Origin: a virus
Strand: one strand, 5' to 3'
IMG/VR virus record: IMGVR_UViG_3300042445_000748
Location: 1-64,000 of that record
Length of the DNA: 64,000 nucleotides
This document shows positions 15,442 through 23,199 of the stretch, one piece after another (position 1 is the stretch's first letter; every line of letters starts with the position of its first letter). The translations under genes and the position numbers were made by a program. The notes under the pieces are model-generated. The model saw nothing but the letters and a program-made list of their open reading frames with translations. It was not told the origin of the DNA and made no database searches.

Positions 15442-16243
15442 TTTCTACCTCCTTAATTCTGTACATTGCTTCTTTAAACCATGCGTAGTGAACTGCTTCG
15501 CTAGGGTGTGTCTTATCTGATCCAAATATTGTCATATCTTTATCATTATTTTGTATAAAGTCAAATGTATTTTTTGCAAATCTTTCTTTATTTATTTGAT
15601 AATAGGTATTAAAAGAATCTTTCATCATTTGATGCATATACTCTTCAAAATCTGGAATATAGATATCTATAAAATCAGTAACTCCTGTAACCAAGTCTGA
15701 CCAACCAGTTGTAAACAACTTTACGTTATTAGTTTTACACATATCTTCTAATATACTATATAAGTTAAATATAAAAATTTCTACCAAGGTTCCATCTAGT
15801 CCACGAAATGTATTAAACTTAAACCAGTCTCTTCCATAATTTGGAAAAAGTATAAATATATAATCTGGATATCCATGTTTAGATATATACTTGAAAACAT
15901 TAAGTATTATTTCTATCGTTGATCCACCAGACAATCCAACATTAAAGTATCCACTGCACGGAGTATGCTCATTTATCTGATCATATAACTTATATGACCA
16001 ACTTTTTTTAATATCATTTAACCCGCATCCAACGGTTATAGAGCATCCAGCAAATAAAATATTTGTTTTATCTTTGCTAACTTCTGTAAAAGAATCGCTA
16101 ATATATGGGACAAACTCAATTGATTGTTTTGTTAAGTCTGGATTAAGAAATGGACCTATGATATCTTTATTTTTGTGCAACAAGTATTTAAAGTGCTGAG
16201 GTCTTTCTTCTCTATCTTGATTAATTATATCTTCAAATTCCAT
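15422..16243 (-). CDS. SGNH-like protein with GCS block I (copy 2)
   Basis: 273 residues; GCS at 66-68 in ILFAGCSITVGCG, block II NVGLSGGS, block III DYIFILFPNYGRD, and a block V S-D-K-T-H-P-S-E region near 250. The N-terminal lead lacks the Y-x-S-D-E-F sequence seen in copies 1, 3, 4 and 5, making it the most divergent copy. It overlaps the carbamoyltransferase start by 20 nt. Promoter region 16244-16311 is A+T rich with only weak -10 candidates. Confidence 0.68.
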   Translation of the reverse strand: MEFEDIINQDREERPQHFKYLLHKNKDIIGPFLNPDLTKQSIEFVPYISDSFTEVSKDKTNILFAGCSITVGCGLNDIKKSWSYKLYDQINEHTPCSGYFNVGLSGGSTIEIILNVFKYISKHGYPDYIFILFPNYGRDWFKFNTFRGLDGTLVEIFIFNLYSILEDMCKTNNVKLFTTGWSDLVTGVTDFIDIYIPDFEEYMHQMMKDSFNTYYQINKERFAKNTFDFIQNNDKDMTIFGSDKTHPSEAVHYAWFKEAMYRIKEVENVNNGN

Positions 16244-16311
16244 ATTAATATATAAACTCTCTCTTTTTAAAATGTTTTTTATTTTTTCTTAACCAAAAAT
16301 AAAATTTAATT

Positions 16312-17259
16312 TTATATATTATTTTTTTCATTTAAATACCTTTCATAGAAATATTTATACCATGCATGATGAAATGCATTTCCGTGATGTTTATTTTTAT
16401 CTGGTGCAATAAATAAGTATGGATCGTTTGAATTATTTGTAGCAAACTCATAAACATCTTGTTGAATTTTGTAAATATCCATCAACTTAAAGGTTGCGGT
16501 GTATCTTTCTAAATATTCAAGTTGTTCAAAAGGATATCTTTCTTTAAAATTACTGTATAGTCCAGTATCTCCAAACTTTCCTTCAGCAGTTAGTTGATGA
16601 TTGTATACGTCAACATTAAAGTACTCCTTGTCGGCACCACGCAGCAAACTATCAACAATATTTTTTTTATCATTTAGAACCCAACTAGTTGACACTAACT
16701 TTGTGCCATTGCTTTTGCACAAAAACTCTAAATGCCTATATAGTTCTGTAATGATGGGAGTTAAAGATTTTTCTGGCTCTTTAAAATAACTGGCGTCTCT
16801 TTCAATTTCTGGTAACAGAATAAATATTATTTTTGGAAATCCATAAGACTGAATATATTTATTTATGTTTATTAATATCTCAAATATACTTCCAGCACAT
16901 AATCCTAGATTGTAGTAACCATCAATATTGACATCTTTTTTAATTGCTTCATAAAGTCTATATGACCAAGTTTTTTTATACTCTACGCCAGCACCAAAAG
17001 TATTTGAACATCCAGCAAAAAGTATGTGATCTCCATCATGATCTTCTGTAAACTCATCTGAACGAAAGTTGTCTGAATTTAAAGTGTAGTCTAAATCATA
17101 TTTTAACCCATCCTCCAACTCTTCATCTAACAATTCTTCAGATAAAAAATTTCTTTTTTTATTTATTATAATGTTAAATTGTTCTTTTGACATTTCTTTT
17201 AATCCATTGCCTATTAAAAAAAGAGAGTTGTTGTGAAAAAAATCATTATTATTGTTCAT
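16312..17259 (-). CDS. SGNH-like protein with GCS block I (copy 3)
   Basis: 315 residues from the ATG at 17259 (11-nt overlap with copy 4; RBS AGCAGGT). NSDNFRSDEF (61-70) then FAGCSNTFGAG with GCS at 83-85; block II NLGLCAGS; block III KIIFILLPEIERD; block V P-D-K-N-K-H-H-G followed by FHHAWYKYFYERY. Very similar to copy 4, implying recent duplication. Function unknown beyond fold. Confidence 0.68.
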   Translation of the reverse strand: MNNNNDFFHNNSLFLIGNGLKEMSKEQFNIIINKKRNFLSEELLDEELEDGLKYDLDYTLNSDNFRSDEFTEDHDGDHILFAGCSNTFGAGVEYKKTWSYRLYEAIKKDVNIDGYYNLGLCAGSIFEILININKYIQSYGFPKIIFILLPEIERDASYFKEPEKSLTPIITELYRHLEFLCKSNGTKLVSTSWVLNDKKNIVDSLLRGADKEYFNVDVYNHQLTAEGKFGDTGLYSNFKERYPFEQLEYLERYTATFKLMDIYKIQQDVYEFATNNSNDPYLFIAPDKNKHHGNAFHHAWYKYFYERYLNEKNNI

Positions 17260-18139
17260 CTGTATACCTGCTGTAAAAATATTTATACCAGGCGTAGTGG
17301 AAACCTTCTCCATGATGTTTTCCAGAATCTGGTGCAACAAGTATATTTTTATTATTTACTAATAAAGAATAATTATATATGTTTTCTTTAAAATCTTCTT
17401 GATATAAAACTTTAAAAGTTGATGAATATTTTTGTAAAGTTGCTAACTCATAATATGGATTTATTTCTTTTAGAAAATCATATACTCCACCTTCTGCGTA
17501 TTTGTTATCTCTAGTCTTATAATCTACATAAGAACTATATTCTTTAGTGTAATATTTTGCCATTTCTTCTTCATCCATATTAAGCCAACTTGTACTGAAT
17601 AGTGATGTGTTTGATTTTTTACATAAGTACTCAAACTCATTATACAGTTCAGCAATTATAGTTGTTAATGATATCTCTGGCTTTACAAAATATCTAATAT
17701 CTCTTTCTATTTCTGGAAACAGTAAAAATATAACATCTGGCATGGAATATCTTCTTATATATCTCTGAACATTTACTAATGTTTCAAAGATGCTTGCTCC
17801 TGAAGCACCCAGATTAAAATAACCACTTAACTTTTCTTCTTTTTTTATTTCTTCGTATAGTCTATATGCCCAGGTTTTTTCATATTCAACTCCTTCTCCA
17901 AAAGTATTTGAACATCCAGCAAAAAGTATGTGCTTGTCTTTATGTTTTTTAATAAACTCATCTGATCTAAAATTATCACTATTTAAGTTATATGAAATAC
18001 CAGTTTTTTTAACGTCATCTTTCATTTTGCTGCTTAATGGGTTTACCAAGAAACCTTTATTTCCCTTTATATTAAAGTTTTTATTTGCATTTGTAGGCTC
18101 ATCATCTGAAGATTCAACTTTATACAACTTTTCTTTCAT
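17249..18139 (-). CDS. SGNH-like protein with GCS block I (copy 4)
   Basis: 296 residues. NSDNFRSDEF (53-62) then ILFAGCSNTFGEG with GCS at 74-76; NLGASGAS block II; VIFLLFPEIERDIRYF block III; PDSGKHHGEGFHYAWYKYFY block V. Its first ATG overlaps the upstream oxygenase stop (ATGA). With copy 3 it forms the tandem duplicated core of the island. N-terminal 50 residues are variable. Confidence 0.69.
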   Translation of the reverse strand: MKEKLYKVESSDDEPTNANKNFNIKGNKGFLVNPLSSKMKDDVKKTGISYNLNSDNFRSDEFIKKHKDKHILFAGCSNTFGEGVEYEKTWAYRLYEEIKKEEKLSGYFNLGASGASIFETLVNVQRYIRRYSMPDVIFLLFPEIERDIRYFVKPEISLTTIIAELYNEFEYLCKKSNTSLFSTSWLNMDEEEMAKYYTKEYSSYVDYKTRDNKYAEGGVYDFLKEINPYYELATLQKYSSTFKVLYQEDFKENIYNYSLLVNNKNILVAPDSGKHHGEGFHYAWYKYFYSRYTDEQ

Positions 18140-18810
18140 TCTTGACCTGTAGAATTTCTAATCATGTCAGATGGTACATTATGAAACCAAGTAGGTACTG
18201 CATACCTCGGTCCCTTTAAAACAGAGTCAACTTCGTGAACATATAAAAAGTTAGATGGAAAGAATACAATACTACCTGCCGATGGTTTAATGGTTACATT
18301 TGATTGCTTAAATGTTATTTCTCCACCAACATAGTCATCATTAAGGTATAGCAGTACAGACAAAACCCTTGTACTAACTCCTTGGTCTTGATGTGGTGGC
18401 AAATATCCAGTCTTATCATATCTTAATAAACTAGTTGCGTGTTCTTTTGCTTTAACATTTTTTTGTGCAAATGGATATAGTTTGGTTGAATAATGTTTTA
18501 ATGCTTCATCAATTGATCCATGTATTCTAGAAGATATATTTCTTTGTTCATCTCTAAAGGTATCATCTTCTGATATCTGTTCCATAGTTGGAATAAATTT
18601 TTGCCAACAAAATATTTCTTTGGTTCCAGCACTTTCATTAACCCAAGGAGACCATGGTTGAACAACTGTTTTTTGTTTAACATCTTCAGGACTATTCAAT
18701 AGTCTTTCTTCTAAATCTTCTATATTTCTTATAATCTGATCAGTATTTTTTACAATATTTTTATAATATACTAATCCTAAATCTAGTACCTCATGATCTA
18801 TTAGATTCAC
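18136..18810 (-). CDS. 2OG-Fe(II) oxygenase, prolyl-4-hydroxylase type (copy 5)
   Basis: 224 residues. Ligands H140-x-D142 and H192, arginine R202 at +10; core LLYLNDDYVGGEITF. The N-terminal 110 residues are helical and unlike other copies. Its start overlaps the stop of copy 6 by 20 nt, and its stop overlaps SGNH copy 4, so oxygenases and SGNH-like proteins are co-translated here. That is the best direct hint of joint action. Confidence 0.87.
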   Translation of the reverse strand: MNLIDHEVLDLGLVYYKNIVKNTDQIIRNIEDLEERLLNSPEDVKQKTVVQPWSPWVNESAGTKEIFCWQKFIPTMEQISEDDTFRDEQRNISSRIHGSIDEALKHYSTKLYPFAQKNVKAKEHATSLLRYDKTGYLPPHQDQGVSTRVLSVLLYLNDDYVGGEITFKQSNVTIKPSAGSIVFFPSNFLYVHEVDSVLKGPRYAVPTWFHNVPSDMIRNSTGQE

Positions 18811-19417
18811 GCTCTTCTGCCTCTCGCTCTAATGGATACTCAACGGCTTGCCAAACTGGTTTTTTATTTTCTCCTAAAAAGTCTGGATCTGCATGTTCTG
18901 GAAGAGATGTGTGCATAAACAAAGCAGTATATCTATGCCCTTCAGTTACCTCTGTAATACCATGAATGTATTCAGTACCAGCACTTGGAAAAAATACTGC
19001 TGAATATTTCTTAGGTTGATAAACAAAGTCTTGATTAGGAAAAAATATCTTACCACCTTGATACTCTGGAGTTTCATTTAGGTAAATGATTGTGCTAAAC
19101 TCTATGAATGGTTCAGGACCTTGTGCATCTAGGTGCAACCCACCCCTTGTGCCCTTTACCCAGTGTGATCCAAAACCTTTAAACACATATATGGGATTAA
19201 GAAAACCATTATAGGATCTATGAACTTCGTTTGATTTATTTCCATATTTAATCATTACGTCCATAACGTTTTTGTTATACGGTAAAGATGTTCCACCATA
19301 TCTTTTTCCATAATATTCTGGATATGGATTAACCTCTGATGGGTTGTGCTGTTCCCTTATTAGGGTATCTGCGTCTTCTTTGGTTATAAAATTGTCTATT
19401 ACCGAAATTCTATGCAT
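18791..19417 (-). CDS. 2OG-Fe(II) oxygenase, prolyl-4-hydroxylase type (copy 6)
   Basis: 208 residues. Ligands H95-x-D97 and H152, R162 at +10; IIYLNETPEYQGGKIFFPNQ core. It has its own extended -10 promoter (19438-19446) and an AGGAAA RBS, so it probably begins the transcript running through the SGNH/carbamoyltransferase block. The GxRGGLHLD loop suggests a glycine-rich entrance to the metal site. Confidence 0.87.
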   Translation of the reverse strand: MHRISVIDNFITKEDADTLIREQHNPSEVNPYPEYYGKRYGGTSLPYNKNVMDVMIKYGNKSNEVHRSYNGFLNPIYVFKGFGSHWVKGTRGGLHLDAQGPEPFIEFSTIIYLNETPEYQGGKIFFPNQDFVYQPKKYSAVFFPSAGTEYIHGITEVTEGHRYTALFMHTSLPEHADPDFLGENKKPVWQAVEYPLEREAEERESNRS

Positions 19418-19437
19418 AGTTTTCCTATCTTTCTTAT

Positions 19438-19446
19438 ATTATACCA
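19438..19446 (-). promoter_or_regulatory. extended -10 promoter for accessory island
   Basis: Minus strand TGGTATAAT; predicted start near 19431, about 14 nt before ATG 19417. Confidence 0.55.
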
Positions 19447-20331
19447 CTAGTCAATGTAGTTAATTTTAGTCATAAACTTTTTAGAATCAACATCGTCAAA
19501 TTTGGACAGGTCCTGATCATACTCAACATCGTTCATTGGAAAAGGTAGTGGATGGATAGACTCTGGGTCAATCTTATGTAGTTTTAAAAACATGCTTACG
19601 TCTGGCATCATTGGTTGATCTATTGAATCATACTTATTTTTTTTATTTTTAAGTAGGTCAATCATCTCATTATAGTTATGATATTTTGAAAATGTAGTAT
19701 ATAGATCTTTTATCGTGTCTGACCCTTCCTTTGTATAAAAGTTGTCTGGACAACTATACATTTTGATATTATTAGAAAAATATAATAATGACAAAGTTTC
19801 TTCCTCTCCATAATATTTCATGTATGATGGATAGTTTACAGATTGTAGCGTTGACGTGTGGGCAAAAATTAAATCTCTACTAGTAAAATATACTTGTTCT
19901 ATTTTTTCTGTTTTTATTTCTTCTTTTTTTAAATAAAAAATTCCATCATTTGATAAGATAGTTTTATTCTTACCAGTTATTATTGATTGCTTGTTTGGTA
20001 AACTGCTTAATAAAAATTCATCCCAATCTTGATTTAGAAAAACATTATCTGATAATAATAGTGTATATGAAAATTTTGAATCATTAATAATTTTTTGTCT
20101 ATAATAGCAGGGACTTTTTATTTTATCCCAAAATATATGATTATATGTTAGACTATCAAATTGATCAAAATATTCTTGTTTAGTTAGGGTGCTTTGATCA
20201 TAAATATGCACATATATCATATTTTTTTTAGATGATTTTTGCAATAAATTATCTACAACTTTTTTTAATAACTTGCCTTTATATGAATATATGATTACAT
20301 TAATTGGATTAGGCAAATTTTCATTCGTCAT
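19447..20331 (-). CDS. glycosyltransferase-like protein (GT-A type, tentative)
   Basis: 294 residues. The N-terminal half has the GT-A look of the 12202 gene: strand INVIIYSYKG, strand IYVHIYDQS, SYTLLLSDNVFLNQDWDEFL near 90-108 with an S-D-N in place of the metal-binding acidic motif. A second acidic stretch YYGEEETLS lies near 167-175. No clear nucleotide-sugar signature, so it may be an inactive or new variant. It ends 30 nt upstream of the oxygenase copy 6 start. Confidence 0.5.
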   Translation of the reverse strand: MTNENLPNPINVIIYSYKGKLLKKVVDNLLQKSSKKNMIYVHIYDQSTLTKQEYFDQFDSLTYNHIFWDKIKSPCYYRQKIINDSKFSYTLLLSDNVFLNQDWDEFLLSSLPNKQSIITGKNKTILSNDGIFYLKKEEIKTEKIEQVYFTSRDLIFAHTSTLQSVNYPSYMKYYGEEETLSLLYFSNNIKMYSCPDNFYTKEGSDTIKDLYTTFSKYHNYNEMIDLLKNKKNKYDSIDQPMMPDVSMFLKLHKIDPESIHPLPFPMNDVEYDQDLSKFDDVDSKKFMTKINYID

Positions 20332-21082
20332 CGTATTCCTTTATTCCCTTTGTTCCAAATATTTTTTTTATCCATGCTGTTTTTTTATAATATCCATATA
20401 GCATGGACCTTCTATTCTCTGCTTTAAATTCATGTTCGTCAAACTTTTCTAAACTTGTGTCAACTTTCATCTCCCAGTTATCTCTTTTAAATGGAATTAT
20501 TTGAAACACAGGCGTTCCCCTTTTTATTACTCCTTGAAATCCTCTTTTAAGAAAAAATGCAGTAAAAACTGGTAGTCCCCAAATGTCTGACTCTACTATT
20601 CCAGACATAGTTATGAATGGTAAGTCGTGTCTGTTCATTGGGTGTGTTATTAAAACTGAATAACCTGGTGGTGTTTCGTAATACCAATTCATTCTCCATC
20701 CATAATGTATTGGGTGGCAGTTATCTGGTACAGGGAGATCTATTGTTGGTCTTTTATCCATAATCATTATGTCTTTATCCCAAGACAATTTTGGTTTTCC
20801 ATTTTTATCTAACTCAACTAAAAGATCATCTTCTAATAAATAATAATACCCTGCAGTTAAAGAGTCAAAAAAGGGCATACACATCTTAGTAGCAACTCTT
20901 GCACCGTCTCCACCTATATTATTAACTGGATTTAGATGTTTATCATCATTCCAAATTTCATGCTTTGCTAAACTTTTATACCATTCAGGAACATGTTTAA
21001 CTGCAGGTTCTGGTGGAATAAAAATACCTTCGTAATTTGGACCACCACCTGGAATAAATGATATATTTAAAGGATCACTCAT
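20321..21082 (-). CDS. unknown phage protein, three-paralog family (member B)
   Basis: 253 residues, paralog of 6075-6797 and 21082-21810 and in tandem with the latter. Shows VPEWYKSL near 32-39, KMCMPFFDSLTAGYY (about 67-81), PGYSVLITHPMNRHDLPF (about 156-173), KRGFQGVIKRGTPVFQ (about 199-214) and KRDNW. The 4-residue C-x-P-F-[FL]-D block and H-P-x-N-R look like active or binding residues. Its gene overlaps the GT-like gene by 11 nt. No family name can be assigned safely. Confidence 0.7.
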   Translation of the reverse strand: MSDPLNISFIPGGGPNYEGIFIPPEPAVKHVPEWYKSLAKHEIWNDDKHLNPVNNIGGDGARVATKMCMPFFDSLTAGYYYLLEDDLLVELDKNGKPKLSWDKDIMIMDKRPTIDLPVPDNCHPIHYGWRMNWYYETPPGYSVLITHPMNRHDLPFITMSGIVESDIWGLPVFTAFFLKRGFQGVIKRGTPVFQIIPFKRDNWEMKVDTSLEKFDEHEFKAENRRSMLYGYYKKTAWIKKIFGTKGIKEYDDE

Positions 21083-21810
21083 TACTTATATTCTTTTTTT
21101 TGTCTAAACTTTTCTTTATAAGAATTTCTAAAACTACTTCTAACTAACAACCTTTGTTTTTCTATTTCATCTTTACCATCACCATATGCAACACACTCTG
21201 AATCCCAAGACTCTCTCTTAACTGGTATTGCTTGAATAAGTGGCGTACCTTGTTTTATAATACCTTTAAAATCTTTTTTAATATACATAGAAAAGTGTCC
21301 ATCTGATGCAAACTTATCTGTATCTACAAATGCTTCAAATGCTTTAAAAGGAACTTCGTCTCTATGAAATGGATGAGTAAAGATAGTGCTATACCCTTTT
21401 GGTGTCATTATGGACCAAAATGGCAAGATTCTAAAAATTTGTTTATGGTATAGATTGGTATCTACAGGATAGTTAGAGATTTGCTCTGCAGTGTGAGTTG
21501 CGACCATGTCATTTCCAACAAACCTAAGTTCATTTGGAACGCTCCACTCTATTTTTTCTGGATTAGTAGCGTCTACATATACATCCATAGGAAACTTAAT
21601 AATGTATCCAGCAGTCATTAGATCAAATACTGGCATACATCTTTTTACTGTTCCACTACTCCCACCCTTGGCAATAAAATCTTTATATTCATCACCTATA
21701 AAACCTGGTTGTTGCTTATACCATTCTGGAATAAATTTTGATGCTGCTTCTGGGACAGGTGCAAACATTGCTGTTTTTTCGCTAAAAGGATAAAATTTAA
21801 TCCTGTTCAT
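21082..21810 (-). CDS. unknown phage protein, three-paralog family (member C)
   Basis: 242 residues; IPEWYKQQPGF (about 27-37), VKRCMPVFDLMTAGY (about 57-71), PKGYSTIFTHPFHRDEVPF (about 140-158), KKDFKGIIKQGTPLIQ, KRESW. It has an extended -10 promoter inside the preceding gene (21834-21842), so B and C may be transcribed separately from the upstream gene. It differs from B at the H-P-x-N-R site (H-P-F-H-R). Confidence 0.7.
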   Translation of the reverse strand: MNRIKFYPFSEKTAMFAPVPEAASKFIPEWYKQQPGFIGDEYKDFIAKGGSSGTVKRCMPVFDLMTAGYIIKFPMDVYVDATNPEKIEWSVPNELRFVGNDMVATHTAEQISNYPVDTNLYHKQIFRILPFWSIMTPKGYSTIFTHPFHRDEVPFKAFEAFVDTDKFASDGHFSMYIKKDFKGIIKQGTPLIQAIPVKRESWDSECVAYGDGKDEIEKQRLLVRSSFRNSYKEKFRQKKEYK

Positions 21811-22477
21811 ATAACTTCCTTACTCTCTCTACTATTATATCACTCGCTACGAACCTTATGTTATACATAGGGCTAAACCTTGGTATCTTGCCAAACTCGT
21901 GATCAACCATATGACTACCTGCGTTTTTAAAATGAAAATAAACGAAGTCAGTCTCAATCATCCTAGTAGTTTCAGGTATTTTTTTAAAATTCATTATACC
22001 TGGATATACAACAAAAGGAGAATTTTCTGGCTGTTCTATAAATGCTTCAACTTCCTCGTCAATAAGCCATGGCATATAAAATCTAAAAACATCAGCAAAA
22101 CAATCTTTAGGCAACTCAGGGGGCTCTTGATCTGATAAGTAGTATTGTCTAATCCATGGCCTATCTAAACTATACAAACCATCTTCCTTTTGAAGTAAAA
22201 ATATTTCAGCATGATTAGTTTGTTGCAATGTAATCTCATTATTTTTTATACTGATTAAATTAGGTTTTTGATATAGTTTTTTTGCATACAAGTTTATTGG
22301 TTTAATTATGCTGTCTTTATATTCATCTTTTATTCCTTCTTGATAAGAAAGCCATCTATGTGATACCCTAGACCTTTCATTAATATATAAAAAAGACTCT
22401 GATTTTGATTTATACCAAATATCAAAATCTAGACTTAGTGGAGTAATTGTTTCGTTACTCACTCTTCTTCTGACCAA
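21797..22477 (-). CDS. unknown protein, possible distant relative of the three-paralog family
   Basis: 226 residues with no assigned family. C-terminal FRFYMPWLIDEEVEAF, FVVYPGIMNFKK and TDFVYFHFKNAGSHMVDHEF patches are aromatic and His-rich. Position directly before members B and C, with a 14-nt overlap, suggests a shared job. I do not see the C-P-x-D and GTP blocks of the family, so kinship is doubtful. Confidence 0.5.
   Translation of the reverse strand: MVRRRVSNETITPLSLDFDIWYKSKSESFLYINERSRVSHRWLSYQEGIKDEYKDSIIKPINLYAKKLYQKPNLISIKNNEITLQQTNHAEIFLLQKEDGLYSLDRPWIRQYYLSDQEPPELPKDCFADVFRFYMPWLIDEEVEAFIEQPENSPFVVYPGIMNFKKIPETTRMIETDFVYFHFKNAGSHMVDHEFGKIPRFSPMYNIRFVASDIIVERVRKLYEQD
21834..21842 (-). 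promoter_or_regulatory. extended -10 promoter inside 21797-22477
   Basis: Minus strand TGATATAAT; predicted start near 21827, leader about 17 nt with AAGGAAG before ATG 21810. Confidence 0.5.
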
Positions 22478-22941
22478 TCTTTATTTAATAATTCTTTTGG
22501 TATAACTTTGTAACCACTTCTATCAATACCAATCTCGTATCCTTTTTCAGCCTCTATCCATCCTAATAAATTAACTGTTCTATATTCAGAATCTGATAGT
22601 TCTGCACCCCAAATAATTAAACCACGATTAAGATCCTTTTCACGTACCGCTGGACCAGATTGTGTTCTTACTCTTCTTACTTCTATGTTTGTTCCTACGT
22701 CTGGCATATCTTTATACTTCTTATGCTTTCTACCGTCCCAAACTGAGGCATGCCAATACTGGTTTGTATATTTGGCAACTGCTAATTCACAAATTGCTGA
22801 TGCTGGCTGAGCGTTTCTATCTTCTTCCATACTAGATCTATTGTAGTATGAAGCATCTACCTTATTCCAATTTTCTGTATATCTTCGCATACCAACCATA
22901 TAGGCATGTTCATATTCCCACGGTTCTAATTCAATTATCAA
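22459..22941 (-). CDS. possible PD-(D/E)XK-type nuclease fold protein
   Basis: 160 residues. The pattern E-x-A-V-A-K-Y (about 52-58), DVGTNIEVRRVR (about 81-92) and REKDLNRGLIIWGAE (about 100-114) resembles a restriction-endonuclease-like core (E...D-V-G..E-V-R). I see no other domain. It lies directly after the tRNA genes in transcription order. The nuclease fold is a pattern match, not confirmed. Confidence 0.5.
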   Translation of the reverse strand: MIIELEPWEYEHAYMVGMRRYTENWNKVDASYYNRSSMEEDRNAQPASAICELAVAKYTNQYWHASVWDGRKHKKYKDMPDVGTNIEVRRVRTQSGPAVREKDLNRGLIIWGAELSDSEYRTVNLLGWIEAEKGYEIGIDRSGYKVIPKELLNKDWSEEE

Positions 22942-22968
22942 TTGCTTTCCTATTCTGTTAATGTTGCG

Positions 22969-23040
22969 AGCCTCGACTCAGGTTTGAACTGAGGACCTTC
23001 CGCTTACAAGGCGGATGCACTACCACTGTGCTATCGAGGC
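22969..23040 (-). tRNA. tRNA-Thr (anticodon TGT)
   Basis: Cloverleaf read on the minus strand: acceptor GCCTCGA/TCGAGGC, D-stem GCAC/GTGC, anticodon stem TCCGC/GCGGA with loop CTTGTAA (anticodon TGT), T-stem CTCAG/CTGAG with loop TTCAAAC, discriminator U73. CCA is not encoded. Confidence 0.93.
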
Positions 23041-23041
23041 G

Positions 23042-23115
23042 TGGGAATAGTAGGACTTGAACCTACGATAGCCGAATTATGAGTTCGGTGCCTTAACCTA
23101 CTTGGCTATATTCCC
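23042..23115 (-). tRNA. tRNA with CAT anticodon (elongator Met or Ile2)
   Basis: Acceptor GGGAATA/TATTCCC, anticodon stem CCGAA/TTCGG with loop CTCATAA (anticodon CAT), T-stem GTAGG/CCTAC with loop TTCAAGT, discriminator A73. The G1-C72 pair and lack of GGG/CCC anticodon-stem pairs exclude initiator tRNA. It cannot be told from sequence whether it reads AUG or, after lysidine modification, AUA. CCA not encoded. Confidence 0.88.
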
Positions 23116-23117
23116 TT

Positions 23118-23193
23118 TGGCTGGCGTGGTAGGTCTCGATCCTACGACTTCGAAATTAACAGTTTCGCACTCTGCCAACTGAGTTACACGCCA
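23118..23193 (-). tRNA. tRNA-Asn (anticodon GTT)
   Basis: Acceptor TGGCGTG/CACGCCA, D-stem ACTC/GAGT, anticodon stem CGAAA/TTTCG with loop CTGTTAA (GTT), T-stem GTAGG/CCTAC, discriminator G73 and an encoded CCA, the only one of three tRNAs with it. The T-loop begins A (ATCGAGA) instead of the usual T54, a rare departure. Confidence 0.9.
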
Positions 23194-23199
23194 TCTTTT

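Noticed and set aside
23042-23115. CAT-anticodon tRNA as initiator tRNA
   Set aside because: G1-C72 pair and absence of the GGG/CCC anticodon stem exclude an initiator.
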